Shown here in pieces: positions 12,222 to 24,223 of a stretch of 64,000 nucleotides of DNA (positions within the stretch are counted from its first letter, which is position 1; every line of letters begins with the position of its first letter). The DNA lies in NCBI GenBank assembly GCA_028826165.1, contig JAPDFW010000056.1:462501-526500 (forward strand), read 5' to 3'. Source of the stretch: Anaeramoeba ignava (lineage: Eukaryota > Metamonada > Anaeramoebidae). The position numbers and the translations under genes were made by a program. Under the pieces are notes generated by a model. The model searched no databases. It was not told the DNA's origin and saw only the letters and a program-made list of their open reading frames with translations.

Positions 12222-15200
12222 TTATTGAGTTATAAAACCCAAAACAGCATTAATAATCTCATCATGTTCAACAGAGAAAGTGTGTTCAATTCCATCAAAA
12301 CCTTGACAAGTAACAATTTCCTTTTGATTTTGAGGCCATTCCGAACAAGCAGTAATAACGACATCATGATTACAAGTTCCATCACCATTTCCGTAAGTTA
12401 AATCATAATCACCACCAATTTTATCTTTAAAATTGACACAAATTGGAGTTTTAACGTTAGTTCCATAAAGAATGTGAGTTGGTACTTGAGGAGCATCAAA
12501 AACAGCTGCTGATTCATAAGTCAAGTTCAGTAATATATGTGCAGATTCTTCAAGTCCTAATTCAGTTATCATTTCGTGATATTGATCAATTGTTGGATAG
12601 TAATTTTTTGATGGTGATGTTACAACAGGATCTTTCCACCATCTTCCGTTAGGTAAAAAGTAGTATATGCTTGGTAATGTTCTTTCTAATGGTGCTACAT
12701 CTGATGGAATAATAAATGGAATTCCTAAATTGAATCCATCATTCTATTTTAATTTTAATTTTATAAATTTTATTAATTTTATAAATTTTATAAATGAATT
12801 TTGATTTTATAAATGAATTTTGATTTTATAAATTTTATAAATGAATTTTAATTTTGATTTTATAAATGAATTTTGATTTTATAAATTGATTTTAATTTTG
12901 ATTTTGATTTTGATTATATAAATGAATTTTAATTATATAAATGAATTTTGATTTTATAAATGAATTTTGATTTTATAAATGAATTTTAATTTTATAAATG
13001 AATTTTAATTTTATAAATGAATTTTAATTTTATAAATGAATTTTGATTTTGATTTTGATTTTGATATTGATTTTGATTTTATAAATTAATTTTGATTTTG
13101 ATTTTGATTTTATAAATTAATTTTGGTTTTGATTTTGATTTTGATTTTAATTTTAATTATATAAATTAATTTTGATTTTAATTTTGATTTTGATTTTGAT
13201 TTTATAAATAAATTTTGATTTTATAAATAAATTTTAATTTTATAAATGAATTTTGTAAATTTTATAAATTTTATAAATGAATTTTAATTTTAAAAAATAA
13301 GAAACAAACCAATGATCTAACTGAAGAAATAACACCACCCCAAGCAGGAGAAATAGGGATGAATTTTGCGATATATTTCTGTTTCCATTCAGTAGAAAGT
13401 TGAGAAGCTAAATAAACAAAAAGAGAACCACCCATTGAATGAGTAACAATAACAACAGAAGTATTTCCATTGATTTTATAAGCATATTCAATAGTATCTT
13501 TAACCCAAACCAAATATGAAGTCAAATTAAAAGGAGCCAATCTCCAATCAAAAGGCATTGGAAACATGTTTTTCCCTTCAATATATCCTAATTCTTCAAA
13601 TGCTGCTATCATTTTTGCAAAATATCCTGTGATAAACCATAATTCAGGATCTAAATCTGAAATTCCTGCAGATCCTGTTACTGGTCTAACAGTAGCTCCT
13701 TTTGGACTGTGTACTTTTTGTGTTGTTGAATTGAATTCTACAGAAAGCATTTCTATCCAACACTAAAATATTAAATATTGAATTGAATTGAATTAAATAT
13801 TGGATTGAATAGAATTGAATTGAATTGAATATTGAATTGAATTGAATATTGAATTGAATATTGAATATTAAATATTAAATTAAATATTAAATTAAATATT
13901 AAATTGAATATTAAATTAAATATTAAATTGAATATTAAATTAAATATTAAATATTAAATTAAATATTAAATTGAATATTAAATTAAATATTAAATATTAA
14001 ATTAAATATCAAAATTGAATATCGAATTAAATATCAAAATTGAATATTGGATTGAATATTGAATTGAATTGAATATTAAATTGAAAATATCAAAAATTGA
14101 ATATTAAATATTAAATTGAATTGAATATTGGATTAAATATTAAATTGAATATTGAATTGAATTAAATATTGAATTGAATTGAATATTGAATTGAATATTG
14201 AATTGAATTAAATATTGAATATTAAATATTGAATATTAAATATTGAATTAAATATTAAATATTGAATTAAATATTAAATTAAATTGAATATTAAATTAAA
14301 TATTAAATTGAATATTAAATTAAATTGAATTGAATTGAATTGAATATTAAATTGAATTGAATATTGAATTGAATATTAAATTAAATATTAAATTGAATAT
14401 TGAATTAAATATTGAATATTGAATTGAATTGAATTGAATTGAATTAAATTGAATATTAAATTGAATTAAATATTGAATATTAAATATTAAATTGAATTAA
14501 ATATAAATATTGAATTGAATTAAATTGAATTAAAATATTGAATATTAAATATTAAATTGAATTAAATATTGAATATTAAATTAAAATTGAATTAAATATT
14601 GAATTGAATTAAATATTAAAATTAAATATTGAATTGAATATTGAATTAAAAATTGAATATTGAATAGAATTGAATTGAATATTGAATTAAATATTGAATT
14701 AAATTGAATATTAAATTAAATATTGAATTAAATATTAAATTAAATATTAAATTGATATTAAAAATTGAAAAAATTGAATTGAATTAAATTGAATTGAATT
14801 GAATTAAATATTAAATTGAATTAAATATTGAATTAAATATTGAATTGAATTAAATATTAAATTGAATATTAAATATCAAAATTGAATATTGGATTGAATA
14901 TTGAATTGAATATTAAATTAAATATTAAATTAAATATTGAATTGAATATTAAATTGAATATTGAATTGAATTAAATTGAATTGAATATTGAATTAAATAT
15001 TAAATTGAATTGAATTGAATTGAATTGAATTGAATTGAATTGAATTGAATTGAAAATATCAAAATTAAATATTAAATTGAATATTAAATTAAATATTAAA
15101 TATTAAATATTAAATTGAATATTAAATATCAAAATTAAATATTGAATTGAATCGAATATTGAATATTGAATATTGAATTGAATCGAATATTGAATAGAAT

Positions 15201-15779
15201 TGAATTAAATATTGAATATTAAATTGAATATTGAATTGAATTAAATTTGAATTGAATATTAAATTGAAAATATCAAAATTGATCAAAAAATTAAATTGAA
15301 AATATCAAAATTTATAAAAGAAATTGTATTTACTTCTATCAATTCAGGAACAAGTCTATCAACAGCAACCCAAGCTCTGAACCAATCTTCATTTTCTTTA
15401 CAAAACCAATATTTACTTTTAAAATCTTTTAATTCAGCTTGTAATTTTGTACCAGCCAATCCTTTTATCCAAAAAAAAAAAATTTAATTAAAAATTTAAT
15501 TAAAAAAAAAAATATTTAATTTAATAATAATAATAAACCTGGCATAATTAAAATTGGATTTAAAGTAACAGAATCATGTGTTTTTAAAAATTCTTTGCCT
15601 AATTTAGATCCTTCTTTCCAGTTATCGTTGTAGTCTCTATTGGTTGGCTAATTAAGTTTATTTTTTATTTTTATATTTTATTTTATTATTTTTTTGGTTT
15701 ATTTAATTAAAAATACTTGTTGAAGAGTTGAGATCGAAAGAAAGATAATTAAAATAATTATTGAAAAAGAATAAACCAT
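12222..15779 (-). CDS. LCAT/PDAT-family secreted lipase or acyltransferase
   Basis: Alpha/beta-hydrolase that would act on phospholipid or sterol acyl chains in the secretory pathway or outside the cell. Five exons: 15779-15717, 15647-15539, 15461-15334, 13762-13310 and 12743-12222; all junctions are GT-AG and in frame, giving 424 residues. Exon 1 is exactly a signal peptide (MVYSFSIIILIIFLSISTLQQ). Family features: PILIMPGLAGTKLQAEL near residue 55; FRAWVAVDRL; the CWIE segment (101-104); the nucleophile elbow IVTHSMGGSL with Ser about 209; PAWGG after it; Asp about 372 in GNGDGT; and His about 405 in GIEHTF. The catalytic triad is therefore complete. Human LCAT is a little longer. The exact substrate cannot be told from sequence. 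Confidence 0.9.
12744..13309 (-). repeat. LCAT intron 4: ATTCATTTATAAAAT and AAAATC repeat array
   Basis: A 566-bp intron made of alternating AAAATC/AAAATT hexamers and the motif ATTCATTTATAAAAT, read on the coding strand. The donor is GTTTGT, one of four GTT donors in the window. Confidence 0.85.
13763..15333 (-). repeat. LCAT intron 3: 1.57-kb array of TTGAATATTAAA-type units
   Basis: The whole intron is a patchwork of GAATT, GAATATT and AAATATT words (coding-strand AATTCAATATTTAAT), with a pure GAATT run near 15005-15055. Only some 30 bp at each end, next to the splice sites, are non-repetitive. No gene. Confidence 0.9.
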
Positions 15780-15989
15780 TTTTTTAAAAAGAGAAAAGAA
15801 AAGAAAAGAAAAAAAATGTTTTTTGGTTTTTTTCAATTAATTTTTTTTTTTAATTTTTTTTTTTGGCTTTTTTAATTAAAATTTTTTTTTTTTTTTATTT
15901 TGGATCAAAAAAAAAAAATCAAATCAAATCAAATTAAGAAAGTAAAAGAAAAAGTAAAAGAAAAAAAAAGAATTAAAGAGTAAAGTAAA

Positions 15990-18900
15990 TCAACGGAAAA
16001 AAAGCAAGAAAATCAAAACGAGGTAAAAAGAGAATGAAATAAGGAAAGAATCATTTGTAGCAACAGGATTTGGCAAATTAGGACAATCAAATTGAGATTG
16101 GACACAAATCTCAGTTCCAGGACAAACAGTTTCACCACTTGGACAATTAGTTTCATTAACTTTTGATTTTTCGATAATCAAGTATTTGCCGGGAGAAATA
16201 ATTTGACCGTAAGATTCATTATTACTAACATAAGTGAGATCTGAAACACAAACAAATTTGCCCGAAGTTTCGTTGATTGTTGCCAAGCAATAGTTTGCGA
16301 TCTGGTCAGAAGAGATATTGGAATTAGGATATAAAAATCCGAGATTGACAGGTTCTTTGAAGTCTTCAGTATAATTTCCGTTGATTTTAATGTCGAATAA
16401 AGTGGAGATTATATTGGAGAAATCGGAGGTGTAATTTCTGAGATAACTATCAGGCATTCCGCAAATATAGATAGCGTCTCCCTGATTTGCGGCGCCACTT
16501 GAACCTGTGAGATAGCCAAGTTTGACGTCTGTGTAATTCTGCGCGAAGACTTCGTAATTGAACGTGGAGATGCCTGTGTCGTGATAATAAGTGTTGCATT
16601 GCGGATTGTATTCAGGCTGCGGGATTGGACAATCATTGGGATCCGCTACACAAGTTCCGTTTGCGCAGTAGAAAAGAGGTTGGTTTGTTGTTCCGTTATC
16701 GCATTTCATCATGCAATTTTCAATATCATCTGTGCATGTGAAATCTGGGCAATAAATAGGAAGTTCTGTTGGACATCCGTTATATGGTCCGCAAACTTCC
16801 ATGCAAGAACCATCGGGACATCGAATAGTCCCGTTTGTGCATGCGTTCACTGCATTGCAGTTGTCGGTGTAGTTCACGCATGATCCATCGAGACATCTTT
16901 TGGGAAGATCTCGAGGACATCCGTTGATTGTCGGACACTCGTAGATGTCGTCCACACACCGTCCGTCCCAGCATCGATAGGTGTCATTTGGGCACGGCAA
17001 GTATCCTCCACTGCAATCTGATGGGTTCACTGCGCATGATCCGTCGTAGCATGTGTATGCTGGGCAGTATGATGGGTTCCATCCAGGACAATACACTGCA
17101 TTTGATACGCATGCCCCGTTCTCGCATCGGATTGGATATATTTCGGGACATGTTGTGTTACACATTGTCGAGTTGATTACGCAATATAAGTTCCAGCATC
17201 GATATGGTGCAATGTCGGGGCAAGGAGGATATAATGGGCAGAATGTGTAATTTTGAACACAAACTCCGCTTGCGCATAAATATGGATCCTCTTCTGGGCA
17301 GTAGATTCGTGAGGCGCAATGAGTACTGTCGGCCACACATGTTCCATCAACACATAAATATGGGTAACTTGGATCAAGGCATCCGTTTGGTGGATATAAT
17401 GTGCAATTTTCTCGATATGGAACACATGCTCCACTTGCGCATAAATATCCATCGCATGTAGTTCCAACACAATATTGTGTACTGTTTATACAGGTTCCAT
17501 TTGGGCATCTGTATGGACGATCTGTTGGGCAAGCATAACTTGAGTTGCATGTGTCTATGAGGTCGTAAGTGCTTTTAATTAATTAAAATTAAATTAAAAT
17601 TAAATTAAAATAAAAATTAAATTTAAATTTAAAATTAAAATTAAAATTAAAATAAATTAAATTAAATTTAAAATTAAAATTAAATTTAAATTTAAATTTA
17701 AAATTAAATTAAAATTAAAATAAAATTTAATTAAATTTAAAATTAAAATTAAATTTGAAATAAAATTTAAAATTAAAATAAATTAAAATAAAAATTAAAA
17801 TAAACACTTACACACATTGTCCATCAGGACAACGATACGGTTTATCTGGAGGACATCCATTACCAGGATTATAAGTGCAATTAGTTTCATTAATAACACA
17901 TGTACCATCATAACAACGATAAGGATACTCTTCAGGACATCCAGTATCAACAGGACATTGAGACTCATTATCAACACACATTCCAGTTGCTGGACCAGTT
18001 AAGCATCTATAAGGATGAATAGGAGTGCAAGTATCATCATTTCCACCATCAGGATCCGTATCAGGATCTCTGCATGTTCCATCAGCTCTTCGTGTTTGAT
18101 TGCAATCACAATCATAAATTGCAGGACAAAGTCTTGTATCTTCAACACAAATTCCAATTGCGCATAAATAAGGAACATCCATACTGCAATATCCTTCTCC
18201 ATTTTGATACATCTCATTATCGGTAATTGGACAACTTGAAGAGTTGACTACACATAATCCTGATGGGCATTTATATGGTGTTTCTACATCTCGGCACCAA
18301 TATGGATCTGGGCAATCTTCCAATGTTGGTCTGCATTCTCCTGTTAAACATCTAGCTGGATTCGTTGCTGGACATCCATTACCTTGGATATCTCCACATT
18401 GTGAAGTTAATGGAATGCAACTTTTATCTGCGCATATTTGGTGTGTTGTTGTATTGCACACAAATGATGAATTACATTGGCTAATATTAGCAACACATTT
18501 ACCATCCTATATTTAATTTTATATTTAATTTTAATTTTGATTTTGATTTTCATTTTCATTTTCATTTTCATTTTAATTTTCATTTTAATTTTCATTTTAA
18601 TTTTCATTTTCATTTTCATTTTAATTTTAATTTTCATTTTATAAATACAATGCATTTGAATGGTCTCCATCCTGGGCAATATATATCATTTAAACAAGAT
18701 TCAACGCCAGGTGTACATTCACCATTTGGTGTACATCTATAATGATCTGGTTCAAATGGACAAGTACACTTTGTATAATTATCAGTGCAAGAACGATCGG
18801 GACAAACAATAGGAGCTATAAATAATTAATTTTATAAATAAATTTTATATTTAATTTTATATTTAATTTATAAATAATTTTATAAATATTTTTATAATTA

Positions 18901-20398
18901 ATTTTATAATTAATTTTATAAATATTTTTATAATTAATTTTATAATTAATTTTATAAATAATTTTATAAATAATTTTATATTTAATTTATAATTAATTTT
19001 ATAAATAATTTTATATTTAATTTTATAAATAATTTAATAAATAATTTTATATTTAATTTTATAAATAATTTTATAAATAATTTAATAATTAATTTTATAA
19101 TTAATTTTTATATATAATTTAATAAATAATTTTATAAATAATTTTATAAATAATTTTATAAATAATTTTATATTAATTTTATATTTAATTTTATAAATAA
19201 TTTTATAAAATAATTTTTATTTAATTTTAAATAATTTTAAATAATTTTAATTAATTTTATATTTAATTTTATATTTAATTTTTAATTTTATATTTAATTT
19301 TAATAATTTTTAAATAATTTTATAAATAATTTTATATTTAATTTTTTATAATTTAATTTTATATTTTAATAATTTTATAAATAATTTTATATATAATTTT
19401 TTTTATATTTAATTTTATATATAATTTTATAAATAATAATTTTTATATTTAATATTTTACCTGCTATTAATTTTATATTTAATTTTATATATAAATAAAT
19501 AATTTTATATTTAATATTTTACCTGCTATTGGGCAATCAGGATATAAAAGGCAATCATCACCACATGCAACACATCTACCATCAGGACATCTTTTAGCTA
19601 TAAAAAATTAAAATTAAAATTAAAAATAAGTTTTGTTAAATCTTATGAATTTTAAATGAGAGAAAAAAATTTTTTTTTTTGGATTATTTTGATTAAAATT
19701 TCCAAATTTTTAATTTTTAAATAAATTTTATAAATCAAAATAAAACAATAAATGAAAAATTCAAGTATCAAATATTGACTTATTCAATTAAAAAAATAAT
19801 AATAAATAATAAATAATAAATAATACCATCATGACCAAGTGAAGAAGGGCAAGTGTCATTTGTTTCATAACCTGGTGATGGACAATCAGAAGACATATTG
19901 ACACATACACCTGTATAACAGAAAAACATATCCATTTCTGCTGAACCTGGACAACAATCTGCTGGATCTTCAACACAATTTCCATTGTTGGAACATTTGT
20001 ATGGTGTTGATCCTGAACAATCTGTTTGACATGTTTCTGTTGCATTAATACATCGGAAAAGTTGATCACAATATGTTTTTCCTGTTGGGCAAACTGGTGT
20101 TGTTGATATAAAACCTTTAAAATAAAAAAAAATTTGAAAAAAAAATTGTTTTTAAGTGGAAAAAATTTTTTTTTGCTTTTGTTTTTGTTTTTTATTTTTG
20201 TTATGTTATTGTTTTTTATTTTTGTTATTGTTATTTTTGGAATGTTGTAAATGTGTTGTGTTATGTTTTGTGTGTTGTGTTATGTTTTTGTTTTATTTTG
20301 TTATTTTTGGAATGATGTAAATGTTTTGTATTTTATGTTTTTGTGTGCAAAATCATACTCAAGAAAAACAAAAACAGTAAACCTATCAAGAGTTTCAT
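15990..20398 (-). CDS. cysteine-rich repeat surface protein, probably GPI-anchored
   Basis: Function unknown; most likely a large secreted or cell-surface adhesin or wall-type protein. Six exons: 20398-20359, 20114-19827, 19597-19523, 18815-18649, 18506-17812 and 17571-15990; all junctions are GT-AG and in frame (948 residues). Exon 1 encodes a signal sequence MKLLIGLLFLFFL. The body is many short modules of the form CP..xxYRC.DG.CV....xCP, six cysteines per module, superficially like LDL-receptor A repeats but lacking their acidic calcium box. The last ~200 residues are not modular. The protein ends in a hydrophobic tail (SFLISFSFYLVLIFLLFFR) with no cytoplasmic part after it, preceded by small residues, which is the arrangement of a GPI-attachment signal. 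The final 1.6-kb exon is more GC-rich than the five upstream exons. Confidence 0.85.
18816..19522 (-). repeat. intron 3 of the Cys-rich gene: ATAAATAATTTT array
   Basis: A 707-bp intron built from the plus-strand words TTTTATAAATAA, TTTTATATTTAA and TTTTATAATTAA. A segment with TTTAATATTTTACCTGCTAT appears twice near 19445 and 19510, so the donor region of this intron has been locally duplicated. Introns 4 (18507-18648) and 5 (17572-17811) of the same gene use other units (TTTTCA/TTTTAA and AAATTAAA). Confidence 0.85.
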
Positions 20399-20440
20399 AA
20401 AAATTAACTCCAAAATAATTTTTGTAAATTTAATAAAAAG

Positions 20441-20498
20441 AAAAAGAAAAAAATGAAAAAAATGAAAAAAAATGAAAAAAATGAAAAAATTTTTTTTT
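20441..20498 (-). promoter_or_regulatory. upstream T-tract/CATTTTT element of the Cys-rich gene
   Basis: This is the clearest copy. The coding strand reads as an A-run, a T-run and then four CATTTTTT steps, 43-100 bp upstream of the ATG. The rest of the 329-bp gap to the ABCE1 stop is AT-rich with nothing else recognised. Confidence 0.45.
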
Positions 20499-20727
20499 AA
20501 ATTTATTATTTTAAAATTGAATTTGTTTGAAAAGAAAAAAAGAAAAGAAAAAAAGAAAAAGAAAAAAGAAGAATTTGAATTGATATTTTTTCTGAAATGG
20601 AAAAAAATTTGAAAAATCGAAAGTAATCGAAAGGAAAAATTCAAAACCAAAAAAGTGGAAAATGGAAAATGGAAAAAAATCAACCACATTTCAATTTTGA
20701 ATTAATTTTCTTCAAAACACTTTCTTT

Positions 20728-23700
20728 CTATTTATCATTTTTAGCATCATCATCATCACCAATAAAGAAATAAGTACCATTTGCTTTTTGTTCTTTATCT
20801 TTGATTGAACCAAATTTATTGATTCTTGGTCTATAATTTGTAGGATCTCTTCTAAAAGTAATTTCGAGGTTTTTCAAGAAAAGATTCATACCAGTTAACA
20901 AACCTTGTGGTCTAATAAAAATTAATTTGAATTTTAATTTTAATTTTTTAATTTTAATTTTAATTTTAATTTTAATTTTAATTTTAATTATTTTATAAAT
21001 GAATTTTATATTTAATTTTAATTTTAATTTTAATTTTAATTTTAATTTTAATTTTAATTTTAATTTTAATTTTAATTTTATAAATGAATATTAATTTTAA
21101 TTTTATTTTTAATTTTAATTTTAAATTTAATTTTAATTTTAATTTTAATTTTAATTTTAATTTTAATTTTAATTTTAATTTTAATTTTATAAATAATTTT
21201 ATAAATAATTTTATAAATAATTTTATAAATAATTTTATAAATAATTTTATAAATAATTTTATAAATAATTTTATATATAATTTTATAAATGATTTTATTA
21301 ATAATTTTTAAATAATTTTATAAATTAATTCTTATTTGTAAATCGAATTTTTACTTTCGTGCAACACATTTAATTGCAGGTTCACCTTCAAAAACAATAA
21401 CTCGATCAGCCAAATAAGTTGCCATAATAAAATCATGCTCAACAATAAATCCAGTTTTTCGAGAATGAATAATATGCCTCTTGATAACTTTCGCAGCAAT
21501 AATTCTCTGTTCGGAATCCAAATAAGCAGAAGGTTCATCAATCAAATAAACATCAGCTTGAGTACCCAAAGCCAAACACAAGGCGACTCTCTGGAGTTCA
21601 CCACCAGATAAAGTCAAAACCTCTTGATCTTTGATATAATCCAATGAGAGAGGCTTATAAACATCAGTAATAAATTGAGGATTAGTGAGCGCAGGCTGGA
21701 TTTTCTTGTCCAATAATTGCTGGACAGTTCCTTGAAATTTGGGCGATATTTTTTGTGGTTTGTAACTCACATTTAATTTTGGAATCTTTGCTTTGCCTTC
21801 ATTGGGGATTAGTAATCCTGCAAGCATACGAATAAAGGTTGTTTTTCCGGTTCCATTTTCACCAACCATTACAATAATTTCTGAATCACAAAAATCACCG
21901 GATTCAATTGATAACTCGAAATTCCCCAATGTTTTTGTCATTTCCGGATAATCGCAAATGGATTTCCGCTCGATTTCTTCTTGTGTTTCATCCACACTTT
22001 CAGCAATTTTAAAACTTAATGAAATTTCTCGAAATCTTAAATTTTCAGTTGGAACAAAACCTGCCAAAAAAATATTGATTCCTTCTCTCACACTAAAAGG
22101 CATAGTAACAACCCCATAAGCACCAGGAACACCGTATAAACAGCACACAAAATCTGACAAGTAATCAATCACAGCAAGATCATGCTCTACAACGATAACA
22201 TACGGGTTTTCGGGAAGCAAGCTGCGAATCACTCGTGCTGCTTTCAGTCGTTGTCTCACATCAAGATAACTTGATGGTTCATCAAACATATAAATATCTG
22301 CCTTCGCAATCGAGACTACGCAAATTGCAAATCGTTGTAATTCTCCTCCAGATAGATCTGCTATTTTCCGATCAAGAAGAGGTGTAAGTTCTAAATCTTT
22401 GATTAATTCTTTTGAAACTTTTCTTCCGTCTTTTTTTTGCAATACTCTTGATACTTGTCCCCGAATTGTTTTTGGAATGTTATCCACATATTGGGGTTTA
22501 ATTTTCGCAATGATTTTATCTTCTAGAATTTTATTAAAATAGCCTTGTAGTTCACTTCCTCTAAAGTTTTTGATAATCTCTGGCCAATCCATAATTTCCT
22601 TTAAAAATTTAAAATGATTAAAAATTTAAACAATTTAAAATGATTAAAAATTTAAACAAAAATTTAAAATTTAAACAAAAATTTAAAATGATTAAAAATT
22701 TAAACAATTTAAAATGATTAAAAATTTAAACAATTTAAAATGATTAAAAATTTAAATTCTTACTGAATATCTTCCAAGATTTGGTTTAAGTTTCCCAGCC
22801 AAAATATTTAATGCAGTTGTTTTTCCTGAAATTTTAATAAATTATTTGTTTAAATTAAAATTTTTCATTTCTTCAAAAAATTAAGAAATTAAAATATACC
22901 TATTCCATTTGTTCCCACTAATCCAAGAACTTGGCCTTGTCTTGGCATAGGAAGTCTGTGTAATTTAAATGAATTTGGTCCATATCTGTGAGTTGTTTCT
23001 TGTTCTAAACTACTTGGTAAATTAATAATTCGAATAGCATGAAATGGGCATTTTTTTGTACAAATTCCACAACCAATACAAAGTTCTTCACTAATTATGC
23101 ATATTTTAGAATCATTTTTAACTTCAATACATCTTTTTCCCTACATTTCAATATTAATTTTAATTTTAATTTTATAAATGAATTTTATAAATTGATTTTA
23201 TAAATGAATATTAATTTTAATTTTTAATTTTAATTTTAATTTTAATTATAATTGAATTTCAATTTCAATTTTAATTTTAATTTTGATATTAATTTTAATT
23301 TTAATTTTAATTTTAATTTTATAAATGAATATTAATTTTAATTTTAATTTTATTTTATAAATGAATTTCAATTTTATAAATAAATGAATTTTAATATTGA
23401 TTTTAATTTTAATTTTGAATTTTAATTTTGATTTTATAAATGAATTTTAATTTTAATTTTAATTTTAATTTTAATTTTAATTTTAATTTTAATTTTAATT
23501 TAATTTTAATTTTGATTTTAATTTTAATTATAATTTTAATTTTAATTTTAATTTTAATTATAAATGAATATTAATTTTAATTTTATAAATGAATTTCAAT
23601 TTTAATTTTAATTTTAATTTTAATTTTGATTTTGATTTTAATTTTATAAATGAATTTTAATTTTATTACAAACCATTCTAACAACAGGACATGATTTTTT

Positions 23701-23775
23701 ACATTCAAGTTTACATTTTTTTGGACGACATCTATCTTCATTAATAATTGCAATTCTTGTTAATTTATCTGACAT
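20728..23775 (-). CDS. ABCE1: ABCE1/Rli1 ribosome recycling factor
   Basis: Twin-ATPase iron-sulfur protein that splits ribosomes after termination; cytosolic and essential in eukaryotes. Five exons: 23775-23674, 23140-22900, 22825-22764, 22598-21355 and 20911-20728; all junctions keep frame, giving 610 residues (human about 599). Two [4Fe-4S] cysteine sets are intact: [16 protein letters not shown] near residue 15-30 and [19 protein letters not shown]1 has [16 protein letters not shown] (intron 2 cuts its last glycine codon), [10 protein letters not shown] and [13 protein letters not shown]2 has [26 protein letters not shown] and [10 protein letters not shown]. The hinge sequence [21 protein letters not shown] and the C-terminal [20 protein letters not shown] are also typical. 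The stop is TAG. It shares a 448-bp divergent upstream region with PP5. Confidence 0.98.
23141..23673 (-). repeat. ABCE1 intron 1: AAAATT hexamers with ATTCATTTATAAAAT motifs
   Basis: 533 bp. On the coding strand, long AAAATT runs are punctuated by ATTCATTTATAAAA several times. The last ABCE1 intron (20912-21354) is similar and also carries ten TTTTATAAATAA units near 21185-21290. Confidence 0.85.
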
Positions 23776-23947
23776 TTAAATATATTTGAAAATAACTTGA
23801 AATATTTCAATTTCTTTTTAAAGATTTTTTATTTTAAAATTTTTCGAAAGGTTTTTTTGTTTAATTTTCTTATTTTTTGTGTGTTTTGTTTCTGTTAATT
23901 TTGGTTTTTCTTTTTGTTTTTCTTTTTGTTTTTATTTTTATTAATAA

Positions 23948-23980
23948 GAAAAAGAAAAAAAAATGAAAAAAAAATTTTTT
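23948..23980 (-). promoter_or_regulatory. upstream T-tract/CATTTTT element of ABCE1
   Basis: The coding strand reads AAAAAATTTTTTTTTCATTTT followed by CT-rich sequence, 173-205 bp before the ABCE1 ATG. The divergent PP5 gene has its own copy on the other strand. Confidence 0.4.
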
Positions 23981-24014
23981 AATTTAAATAAAAAAAATCT
24001 AAATAAATAAAACG

Positions 24015-24024
24015 GTGACGTCAC
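24015..24024. promoter_or_regulatory. perfect palindrome GTGACGTCAC (CRE/bZIP-type core) in the ABCE1-PP5 divergent promoter
   Basis: A ten-base perfect palindrome containing TGACGTCA lies in otherwise almost GC-free DNA, 240 bp from the ABCE1 start and 200 bp from the PP5 start. TGACGTCA is the classical target of CREB/ATF bZIP dimers. That this organism reads it the same way is inference. Confidence 0.5.
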
Positions 24025-24110
24025 AAGATAATTTTTTCTTTTTTTTATTAATAATTTCTCAAAATTAAATCATTTCTTGTTTTTTCTTTTTTTTTTTAAA
24101 TTAAAAAATA

Positions 24111-24160
24111 ATTTTTTTTCAAATTTTTTTTTTTCATTTTTTTTTCATATTTTTATTTTC
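24111..24160 (+). promoter_or_regulatory. upstream T-tract/CATTTTT element of PP5
   Basis: An AATTTTTTTTC stretch followed by TTTTTCATTTTTTTTTCATA, 64-113 bp before the ATG at 24224. Confidence 0.4.
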
Positions 24161-24223
24161 TTTACAATTAAATTTTTTTCAATAATTATATTAATATTAA
24201 TATTAATAACAATAATAATAATA

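Noticed and set aside
16409-17470. Several overlapping frames on both strands over the Cys-rich exon
   Set aside because: They are shadows created by the repeated cysteine modules; only one frame joins the upstream exons correctly.
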